A stretch of DNA of 6,528 nucleotides from JBBIQZ01 sp037442065 (GTDB taxonomy: Bacteria; Patescibacteriota; CPR2_A; CG2-30-33-46): contig JBBIQZ010000039.1 in the NCBI GenBank assembly GCA_037442065.1, forward strand, positions 1 through 6,528. Direction: 5' to 3'. Positions 1 through 4,975 of this stretch are shown piece after piece. The translations under genes were made by a program, and so were the position numbers. Numbering within the stretch: the stretch's first letter is position 1; every line of letters starts with the position of its first letter. Below the pieces are notes generated by a model. That model was not told the origin of the DNA and ran no database searches. It saw only the letters and a list, made by a program, of their open reading frames with translations.

Positions 1-149
1 TTGGTTTGGAAGACAGATACAGGAACCAAAGCGGTTTTGGCTGGACAAACGCCATATTTGTAAAATTAGTAGAAGAATTTTCAGAAAAAGAGTTAGATTT
101 AAAGCCTGCAAAGAAAGATTCAAAAATAGACAAAGCATTCAAAGAGTAG
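1..149 (+). CDS. C-terminal end of a probable trehalase-family (GH37) glycoside hydrolase, 5' truncated
   Basis: The open frame begins at base 3 and runs 48 codons to a TAG at 147-149; the start lies outside the window. The visible peptide contains Y-R-N-Q-S-GFGWTNAIFVKLVEEF. A tyrosine, a glutamine and then GFGWTN followed by a hydrophobic helix is the hallmark of the C-terminus of GH37 trehalases, where GFGWTNG closes the (alpha/alpha)6 barrel near the active site. The last 25 or so residues are a charged Lys/Glu/Asp-rich tail with no obvious domain. If the assignment holds, the enzyme hydrolyses trehalose or a related alpha-glucoside. The catalytic acids and the family signatures are off-window, so substrate and activity cannot be judged. 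Another (alpha/alpha)6-barrel glycosidase is the main alternative. Confidence 0.68.
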   Translation, partial: GLEDRYRNQSGFGWTNAIFVKLVEEFSEKELDLKPAKKDSKIDKAFKE

Positions 150-178
150 TATTATTATTTCAAATAATTAAAGGGGAA

Positions 179-550
179 ATGAAACCTACTTTCTCTCATA
201 AACTTCGTGCGGAAACAAAACGTTACCATAGCTCGGTGGCTGTTGTTCTTTTTGTTGTTTTTATAACGGTAACTTTATTTTTAATTATCGTTTCTGTAAA
301 AGGTTGGCTGGACAATAAAAAGAGTACAACCTCAAAGCCGACAAACGAAGCTCCAAGCAAAGAATTAGAAGAAGTTAAAGTAGAGCCTCAATTAAAATCA
401 GAAACAAAATATACGGTTAAAGAGGGAGATACTCTTTATGAGATAGGTATTAAATTTGGAATAAATTGGCAAGAGATTGCTAAAGTTAATAATCTAGAAG
501 AACCTTATACTTTATCCACGGGGCAGGAGCTTACGATTCCTAAGAAATAA
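179..550 (+). CDS. Small membrane-anchored LysM-domain protein
   Basis: This 123-residue protein has a basic cytoplasmic N-terminus (K8, R10, K14, R15), one hydrophobic segment at about residues 19-40, a polar linker rich in Lys, Glu, Ser, Thr and Pro (about 42-75), and one LysM domain at about 77-121. The LysM reads YTVKEGDTLYEIGIKFGI, then W-QEIAKVNNL and GQELTIP, with the usual YxVxxGDTLxxI opening and the G-Q-x-L-x-I-P end. LysM modules bind N-acetylglucosamine-containing glycans such as peptidoglycan, so the protein probably tethers the cytoplasmic membrane to the wall. No enzymatic domain is present. The start ATG follows an AAGGGG ribosome binding site (171-176) with a short 2-nt spacer, and no other Met lies in the frame near it. 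The stop is 4 nt before the next start, so the two genes are almost certainly cotranscribed. Confidence 0.85.
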   Translation: MKPTFSHKLRAETKRYHSSVAVVLFVVFITVTLFLIIVSVKGWLDNKKSTTSKPTNEAPSKELEEVKVEPQLKSETKYTVKEGDTLYEIGIKFGINWQEIAKVNNLEEPYTLSTGQELTIPKK

Positions 551-554
551 TCAA

Positions 555-569
555 ATGAGGAATTATTTG
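555..569 (+). promoter_or_regulatory. Ambiguous translation start: ATG without SD versus TTG with SD
   Basis: The ATG at 555-557 has no purine-rich ribosome binding site and may rely on coupling to the LysM gene that stops at 550. Four codons downstream, TTG at 567-569 is preceded by GAGGA (557-561) with a 5-nt spacer. A TTG start would remove MRNY and leave LKKIIII, still a good basic N-terminus and membrane segment. Both starts are plausible; ATG is kept as the default. Confidence 0.4.
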
Positions 570-1604
570 AAGAAAATTATTATAATTGCTTCCGTTTTGT
601 TTTCTGTGACTATCTTGGTTGTTTTGGCAGCTGATAGCATACTTTTTAGAAACTTAGTCGGTGCCAGTTTGCCAGAAGACGATCTTTTGGCAGTAAAAAA
701 GATAATTTCTAATACTCAAAGTCTAAATTGGGAGGCAGATACCAAAGGTTCTGTTGATTATTTTTTTGAAAATAACGAATTTAAGGCAAATTTTGATGGC
801 CGAAGCTTTAATTTAAGGAAAGAAACCGAAAGCGATTTAAATTTTAAAACCACCGTAAATAAACTATCTTTAGAATTGCCTTCTTCGTTTACTCTAAAAT
901 TAAGAGGAGGAGAGAAGGATTTTTTATTTAGTTTTTCTCTTTATGACTCATGGTTTAAATTTAAAAACCTTGTTTTTAATATTTCCCCTGATGCAGTTTT
1001 GTCAGCTAAAAAGGTGGGATTTGAAAATTTAGATTCCCAAAATTATGCCAAATATGAATTTAATTTTAATCCTAAGATTGTTTTTGGAGGAGAGAGTGAA
1101 GCCTGGATAAAAGTTGCGGCTTTAGTTGACTTAAAAAGAGCCATATTTAAAAAAGTGGATACGGATATCTTAGTTTCAGGAGCCGACGGCCGGTTTAGAT
1201 TTAAAAAAGAAGATATTTACAATTCTTATGATTTTAAAGGAGCAATTGTTGCCCCCGAATCAGCAATGGATGTAGATTTTTCTCACGATGAAATTAATTT
1301 GCTTTTAAGAGATATTAAGAGAAAAAATGATCTTAAAAGAATTGGGGCTGCTTTAGAAAAATATAAGGAAGACAATGGTAAATATCCTATTTTAACAACC
1401 GACTCAAGGGATTATAATTTTTTAGAGCCTTTAAAAAATAGTTATTTAACTGATATTCCCAAAGATCCCAGTTTGGTGTATTATTATAAATATAAGTCGG
1501 CAGATGGAGAGGGTTTTTCTTTAACAGCTATTTTAGAGAATAAAGAGGATCCGGAAGGTCAAAAGCAGGGAGACATTTTGGTCTATAAATTGAGTAATAA
1601 ATGA
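555..1604 (+). CDS. Single-pass membrane protein with LppX/LolA-like outer domain and pseudopilin-like C-terminus (paralogue A)
   Basis: The 349-residue product has a very short basic N-terminus, a membrane segment at about 8-27, an outside region of alternating hydrophobic beta-type strands (about 45-245), and a separate C-terminal domain (about 251-330). The C-terminal domain has R-x2-DL-x2-I-x-AALE-x-Y-x2-DNGKYP, then an FL..L helix, then PKDP, YYYKY and SADG. This is the layout of the globular part of GspG/type IV pilin-like proteins, but it lacks the N-terminal pilin helix and prepilin peptidase site. It is homologous to the 3331-4908 product from just after the membrane segment (FRNLVGASLP versus VRDILGFGLP) to the end. 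Function is unknown; the middle resembles lipid-binding LppX/LolA folds only by pattern. There is no cysteine, so it is not a lipoprotein. The gene starts 4 nt after the LysM gene with no clear ribosome binding site before the ATG. Confidence 0.8.
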   Translation: MRNYLKKIIIIASVLFSVTILVVLAADSILFRNLVGASLPEDDLLAVKKIISNTQSLNWEADTKGSVDYFFENNEFKANFDGRSFNLRKETESDLNFKTTVNKLSLELPSSFTLKLRGGEKDFLFSFSLYDSWFKFKNLVFNISPDAVLSAKKVGFENLDSQNYAKYEFNFNPKIVFGGESEAWIKVAALVDLKRAIFKKVDTDILVSGADGRFRFKKEDIYNSYDFKGAIVAPESAMDVDFSHDEINLLLRDIKRKNDLKRIGAALEKYKEDNGKYPILTTDSRDYNFLEPLKNSYLTDIPKDPSLVYYYKYKSADGEGFSLTAILENKEDPEGQKQGDILVYKLSNK

Positions 1605-1641
1605 AATTAAATTGATTCGTTTAATAAGTGGATAGGTTAAA

Positions 1642-1747
1642 AATAATTATTAAGATCGCCCGCCTTCACATCCAACTTCGCCCAAAAGGGCTTCGCTGGA
1701 CGAGTAAAGTTACGGCAGGGCTTTCGCTTCGGAGAGGAATAATTATT
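1642..1747. repeat. GC-rich foldable intergenic element between AATAATTATT direct repeats
   Basis: The 164-nt gap 1605-1768 has no supported gene. Its core at 1656-1721 is about 59% G+C (39 of 66), far above the AT-rich surroundings. The outer arms GCCCGCC (1658-1664) and GGCAGGGC (1714-1721) can pair with one bulged A. Inside them lies a nested hairpin with TCCA/TGGA (1671-1674/1697-1700) and GCCC/GGGC (1680-1683/1688-1691) around an AAAA loop. CTTCG occurs three times (1676, 1691, 1727). The identical 10-mer AATAATTATT sits on both sides (1642-1651, 1738-1747), like a target duplication, though it is AT-only and palindromic. The composition and CTTCG-rich palindromic style match interspersed intergenic repeats I recall from CPR genomes. 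No transposase and no terminal inverted repeats are seen. Confidence 0.55.
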
Positions 1748-1754
1748 CCGAAGC
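1726..1754 (+). other. Inverted repeat upstream of the lemA ribosome binding site
   Basis: GCTTCGGA (1726-1733) and TCCGAAGC (1747-1754) form a perfect 8-bp stem around a 13-nt loop. Within it, GGAATAATTATTCC (1736-1749) is a perfect 14-bp palindrome that would compete with the larger stem. The structure ends 3 nt before the lemA SD (1758-1762). There is no T-tract, so it is not an intrinsic terminator. It could be a protein-binding site or an mRNA leader hairpin, or simply the edge of the neighbouring repeat element. Confidence 0.45.
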
Positions 1755-1757
1755 TAC

Positions 1758-1762
1758 AGGAG
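1758..1762 (+). promoter_or_regulatory. lemA ribosome binding site AGGAG
   Basis: AGGAG lies 6 nt before the ATG at 1769. It is the best-placed Shine-Dalgarno sequence in the window and fixes the lemA start. It stands out because htpX and ligA have none, so lemA is probably the efficiently initiated first gene of its unit. Confidence 0.8.
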
Positions 1763-1768
1763 TAAATT

Positions 1769-2347
1769 ATGTGGATTGTTTTAGGAATTTTAATTGCTGC
1801 AGTTTTGGCGGTTATATTTATCTTTAACAGCCTAGTTACTGCCAAAAATCGAGTAGATGAAGCTTGGAGCGATATAGATGTTCAACTTAAAAGAAGATAC
1901 GATTTGATTCCAAACTTGATAAACACTGTAAAAGGATATGCCGCTCACGAAAAAGAGGTTTTAGAAAAAGTAACCGAAGCAAGAACTAACGCTATTTCTG
2001 CTCAAACGGTTCAAGACCAAGGCAAGGCCGAGAATATGGTAAGCCAAGCCTTAAAGTCTATTTTTGCTGTTGCAGAAAATTACCCCCAGTTAAAAGCCAA
2101 TGAAAATTTTCTTGCTTTACAACAAGAACTTACCGACACCGAAGACAAGATACAGGCCGCTAGAAGGTTTTATAATGCCAATGTTAGAGATTTCAATATC
2201 AAGATTGAAGTCTTTCCCAATAATTTAATGGCAGGAATGCTTGGTTTTAAGCATCGTGATTTATTCGAAACCGAAGAGGCGGAAAAAGGTCCGGTTGAAG
2301 TTAATTTTGACGAAGATAACAAACAACAAGGGAAAGAAGGTAAATAA
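1769..2347 (+). CDS. lemA: LemA family membrane protein
   Basis: The 192-residue product is typical in length for LemA. It has a membrane segment at residues 2-20 with almost no N-terminal tail, then a helical outside domain. The family's conserved stretches are present: NSLVTAKNRVDEAWSDIDVQ with KRRYDLIPNLI (about 20-51), and ENYPQLKANENF-LALQQELTDTEDKI followed by ARRFYNANVRDFN (about 103-143), ending in the FP motif and a hydrophobic patch (149-160). The last 25 residues are an acidic, disordered tail. LemA proteins are helical-bundle membrane proteins of poorly defined function; the name comes from a Listeria antigen. They frequently neighbour HtpX-type proteases or TPM-domain proteins, as here. 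The gene has a good SD and lies 63 nt upstream of htpX, so the two are probably cotranscribed. Family assignment is secure; molecular role is not known. Confidence 0.95.
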   Translation: MWIVLGILIAAVLAVIFIFNSLVTAKNRVDEAWSDIDVQLKRRYDLIPNLINTVKGYAAHEKEVLEKVTEARTNAISAQTVQDQGKAENMVSQALKSIFAVAENYPQLKANENFLALQQELTDTEDKIQAARRFYNANVRDFNIKIEVFPNNLMAGMLGFKHRDLFETEEAEKGPVEVNFDEDNKQQGKEGK

Positions 2348-2350
2348 AAA

Positions 2351-2369
2351 AGGTTTGCAGAGCAAACTT
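2351..2369 (+). other. Short hairpin in the lemA-htpX gap
   Basis: AGGTTTGC (2351-2358) and GCAAACTT (2362-2369) form an 8-bp stem (one G-U pair) around an AGA loop. It begins 4 nt after the lemA stop (2345-2347). No uninterrupted T-run follows directly, as CCAGAA intervenes before TTTTG, so strong termination is unlikely. It could be a weak attenuator or a 3'-end stabiliser that tunes htpX relative to lemA. Confidence 0.45.
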
Positions 2370-2372
2370 CCA

Positions 2373-2400
2373 GAATTTTGATTTTTGAATTTTGATTTTT
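2373..2400 (+). repeat. Two perfect tandem copies of a 14-bp T-rich unit
   Basis: GAATTTTGATTTTT occurs at 2373-2386 and again, without a change, at 2387-2400. A degraded third partial copy (TAATTTTATT, 2401-2410) runs into the htpX ATG. The array replaces the place where a Shine-Dalgarno site would lie. Confidence 0.85.
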
Positions 2401-2410
2401 TAATTTTATT

Positions 2411-3316
2411 ATGACTACTTATACCCAAATAGCCGGTAATAAGCGGAGGAGTTTTTTTCTTTTAGCGATGTTTTTGATAATCGTTATTTTAATGGGCTGG
2501 CTATTTTCTAGGGTTTTTGATCAGCCGGTAATTTTAATTATTGTCGTAGTTTATTCTATAATCCAGGCGCTTGTAGGTTATTATGCAGGCGATAAAATCA
2601 CTTTGGCAATTTCTGGCGCCAAACAGATAGAAAAGAAAGACAACCCTGAGCTTTACAATTTGGTTGAAAATTTAACAATTGCAACCGGTCTGCCAATGCT
2701 AAAGATTTATATCATTGAAGATCCTGCTCCAAACGCTTTTGCTACTGGTCGGGATCCCCAACACGCTTCTATTGCCGTAACTAGAGGGCTTTTGAATAAG
2801 CTTCAAAAAAATGAAATAGAAGGGGTCTTGGGCCATGAATTATCGCATATCAAAAATTATGACATTAGACTTTTGACTTTAACGGTTATTTTAGTTGGTT
2901 TTATTGCTTTGCTTTCCGACTTTTTTTTAAGGTTTACGATTTGGGGCGGACGGAATCGGGAAGAAGGCGAAGGTCAAGCTCAGCTTATTTTATTGGTTTT
3001 AGGAATAATTTTAGCCATTTTAGCACCGCTTATTGCAACCCTAATAAAGCTGGCAATTTCTAGAAAAAGAGAATTTCTAGCTGATGCCGACGGTGCCTTA
3101 ATGACAAGATATCCCGAAGGCTTAGCTTCGGCTTTGGAAAAAATTTCTCGCGACAAAGAGCCTTTAAAGGCAGCCAACAAAGCCACTGCCCATCTTTATA
3201 TCGCTAATCCTTTAGGAGAGCACAAAGGCAAAAATGCAAGAGGATGGTTTGCCGGGCTTTTTGATACCCATCCGCCAATTGAAGAAAGAATTAAAAGATT
3301 AAAACAGATGGCTTAA
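2411..3316 (+). CDS. htpX: HtpX-like M48 family membrane zinc metalloprotease
   Basis: The 301-residue protein matches the usual HtpX length of about 280-300. Hydrophobic segments lie at about 14-34, 38-58, 152-176 and 190-215. The zinc site HELSH is at 142-146 (His142, Glu143, His146) in GVLGHELSHIKNYD. The third zinc ligand is Glu221 in SRKREFLADADGA after the fourth hydrophobic segment. Other family marks are the PAPNAFATGRDPQHASIAVT strand (105-124) and the C-terminal FDTHPPIEERIKRL (284-297). HtpX proteases sit in the cytoplasmic membrane with the active site on the cytosolic side and cut damaged or misfolded membrane proteins. All catalytic residues are intact. No Shine-Dalgarno precedes the ATG; a T-rich tandem repeat lies there instead. 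Its position directly after lemA is the classic pairing, and the next gene follows after 14 nt. Confidence 0.95.
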   Translation: MTTYTQIAGNKRRSFFLLAMFLIIVILMGWLFSRVFDQPVILIIVVVYSIIQALVGYYAGDKITLAISGAKQIEKKDNPELYNLVENLTIATGLPMLKIYIIEDPAPNAFATGRDPQHASIAVTRGLLNKLQKNEIEGVLGHELSHIKNYDIRLLTLTVILVGFIALLSDFFLRFTIWGGRNREEGEGQAQLILLVLGIILAILAPLIATLIKLAISRKREFLADADGALMTRYPEGLASALEKISRDKEPLKAANKATAHLYIANPLGEHKGKNARGWFAGLFDTHPPIEERIKRLKQMA

Positions 3317-3330
3317 GTAAAAGAGGTAAA

Positions 3331-4908
3331 ATGGAAAATAATTTTAAAAACCCTTCGCAAAAATTAACACCTCAAGAAAACTCCAATCAAAACAAAGAAT
3401 TGCCGCCAAATCCTTTGCAATCGCCGCTAACGCCAGAAGAGCAAAATCCAACTCAAGAAAAACCAGCTGATTTTTTAGGTAGGGAAACCAAGAACGAATC
3501 GGTCTATAATGCGTCATCTACCAATAAAGAAAACTTACAGGATATCAAGACTTCAGCTGGTAACGCTTTAGGGGCAGAAGTTGGCAGTAAAATTCCCGAA
3601 AGCAACGTGGTTTTGAAAAACCACGAGAAAAAATTAAAACTTTGGGTTGTTATCTTTTCTGTCTTTCTTGTTTTGCTTTTGGCAGTTGCCGGCGTCTCTT
3701 TTGCTAAAGGCGATCTTTATTGGGTAAGGGATATTTTAGGATTTGGGCTTCCAAGTGATCCGGTAAAAGCTGTTTTAAAAGTTAGTCAAAATATGTCCAA
3801 ACTTAAGACTTATAGGAGTAATTTTAATACAAATTTAGACATTGCAACCGATAGCCAGAAAATAAGCGGCAAGATTGAAGGGCAGGTGGATTTCGATAAG
3901 GCCAACAATGAAGCAAAGCTTAATTTTAAAGTCAAGGATTTAAATCTTCCTGATAACGATAAAGGGTCTTTTGATTTTTTAAAAGCTCTAAATAATGTAG
4001 AGGGTGATTTAATTACAACTAAAACAGATTTGTATTTTAAAAGTCCTCTTTTAAAAGATAAATGGCAAAAAATTGATTTTTCAAAATTTACAATGCCTCA
4101 GCAATTATCAAAAGGCAGTATTAGTGATGAGGATGCGGCTTTAGTGGCCGGTACGGTCATTTATTCTGACGGTGTTTCAAAGACAGGACTTTCTGATTTG
4201 GGGCAATTTGTAAAATCGGCAAAAAAATTAAATGATGAAAAAATTTCAGGAGAAAGCACTTATCATTACACTTTAGAATTAGATCTTGCAAAAGCCGTAG
4301 ATATGAACGAAAGCTTTAAGCAATTGCCGGAGTTTAACAAGGAAGTCATCAAAAATTTCATTTCTAAATATCTTAGTTTAAAAATAGACTACTGGGTTAA
4401 AAAGTCGGATTTTCTAATTAAAAAGCAAAATGTGGCTTTGGATATTAAGGTAAACGGGGAGGATTTTGGCTTAAGCGGGGTCTTAAAATTTGGTTTTACT
4501 ATTAATGAAGAGCTTAAAGATTATAATAAGGCTTTAACCATAGAAAAGCCTCAAGATACCCAGGATTTCGATCTAGCCCCATATTTGAAGTTGTTAAGCG
4601 GTAATGGACAAACAGGCTTAGATATTACCAATTCTTTACGACGAAGCGATATGATGTCTATTAAAGCGGCGTTAGAGGCTTATTATGCCAAGAATAAAAA
4701 ATACCCTGTTTATAAGGGCGATAGCAGAAATAGCAGCTTTTTAAAGGAATTAGTAGATGAAGGAGTGATTGTTAAGGTTCCTAAAGATCCACAAGATCCC
4801 ACGTATTATTACTATTATGAATCCGCAGACGGCAGCACTTATAAATTAACATGCGTAATTACAGATGCTCAAGGCGGATTTAAGATAGAAGATTTCAGTA
4901 AAAAATAG
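3331..4908 (+). CDS. Single-pass membrane protein with disordered cytoplasmic tail, LppX/LolA-like domain and pseudopilin-like C-terminus (paralogue B)
   Basis: The 525-residue protein has a low-complexity Pro/Gln/Asn/Glu-rich tail (1-100), basic residues (K100, K101, K103) and a membrane segment at about 103-123, which predicts a cytoplasmic tail and an outside bulk. Residues about 144-405 form a beta-rich domain with features of LppX/LolA-like lipid-binding folds, such as the YHYTLELDL strand (311-319) and KIDYWVKKSDFLIKK (351-365). This is a pattern judgement and only moderate. Residues about 436-512 are a pseudopilin-like domain: R-R-x-DMMSIKAALEAYYAKNKKYP, FLKEL, VPKDP, YYYYYESADG, KLT. 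It is homologous to the 555-1604 product from residue 132 onward. Function is unknown. The start has GAGGT (3323-3327) close upstream and lies 14 nt after htpX, so it is the third gene of a lemA-htpX unit. A terminator follows at 4936-4967. Confidence 0.82.
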   Translation: MENNFKNPSQKLTPQENSNQNKELPPNPLQSPLTPEEQNPTQEKPADFLGRETKNESVYNASSTNKENLQDIKTSAGNALGAEVGSKIPESNVVLKNHEKKLKLWVVIFSVFLVLLLAVAGVSFAKGDLYWVRDILGFGLPSDPVKAVLKVSQNMSKLKTYRSNFNTNLDIATDSQKISGKIEGQVDFDKANNEAKLNFKVKDLNLPDNDKGSFDFLKALNNVEGDLITTKTDLYFKSPLLKDKWQKIDFSKFTMPQQLSKGSISDEDAALVAGTVIYSDGVSKTGLSDLGQFVKSAKKLNDEKISGESTYHYTLELDLAKAVDMNESFKQLPEFNKEVIKNFISKYLSLKIDYWVKKSDFLIKKQNVALDIKVNGEDFGLSGVLKFGFTINEELKDYNKALTIEKPQDTQDFDLAPYLKLLSGNGQTGLDITNSLRRSDMMSIKAALEAYYAKNKKYPVYKGDSRNSSFLKELVDEGVIVKVPKDPQDPTYYYYYESADGSTYKLTCVITDAQGGFKIEDFSKK

Positions 4909-4938
4909 TTAAGATAGGCGGCTTTAATTTGCTATAAT
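4909..4938 (+). promoter_or_regulatory. Predicted ligA promoter with extended -10
   Basis: A consensus TATAAT (4933-4938) is preceded by TGC (4930-4932), making an extended -10 element. A weaker -35 candidate TTAAGA (4909-4914, 4 of 6 to TTGACA) lies 18 nt upstream. The expected start point is near 4945, giving a leader of about 31 nt before the ligA ATG. The promoter sits in the 67-nt gap and its -35 begins directly after the preceding stop codon. Confidence 0.72.
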
Positions 4939-4967
4939 AGAAGAAGAGTAATCTTCTTCTATTTTTT
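4936..4967 (+). terminator. Intrinsic terminator of the lemA-htpX-paralogue B unit
   Basis: AATAGAAGAAGA (4936-4947) pairs perfectly with TCTTCTTCTATT (4952-4963) around a GTAA loop. The T-run TTTTTT (4962-4967) overlaps the end of the right arm; using the inner 9-10 bp as the stem leaves it free. The stem is weak in G+C (three G-C pairs) but perfectly matched. It begins inside the -10 box of the ligA promoter. Confidence 0.75.
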
Positions 4968-4975
4968 ATATCAAA

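Noticed and set aside
154..168. Inverted repeat ATTATTT-C-AAATAAT between the trehalase end and the LysM gene
   Set aside because: It is AT-only with a 1-nt gap, so it cannot form a normal RNA hairpin, and such palindromes are expected by chance in this base composition.
1612..1642. Possible lemA promoter with TTGATT as -35
   Set aside because: TTGATT at 1612-1617 is fair, but no acceptable -10 lies at 16-18 nt; the best candidates match only about half of TATAAT or need a bad spacer.
1628..1765. GTG-started open frame of 45 codons running through the GC-rich element before lemA
   Set aside because: There is no Shine-Dalgarno, an in-frame TAA directly precedes the GTG, and the frame spans nested palindromes. 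The Arg/Lys/Leu-rich product has no family feature. Spurious reading of a structured repeat is more likely than a gene.
2351..2400. Hairpin plus T-rich tract after lemA as an intrinsic terminator
   Set aside because: CCAGAA separates the stem from the first T-run and the T-runs are broken by G and A; lemA and htpX are more likely cotranscribed.
2980..3186. Minus-strand open frame of 68 codons
   Set aside because: It lies fully inside htpX, antisense to its conserved third zinc-ligand region, with no ribosome binding site and no recognisable motif; it is a shadow of the real gene.
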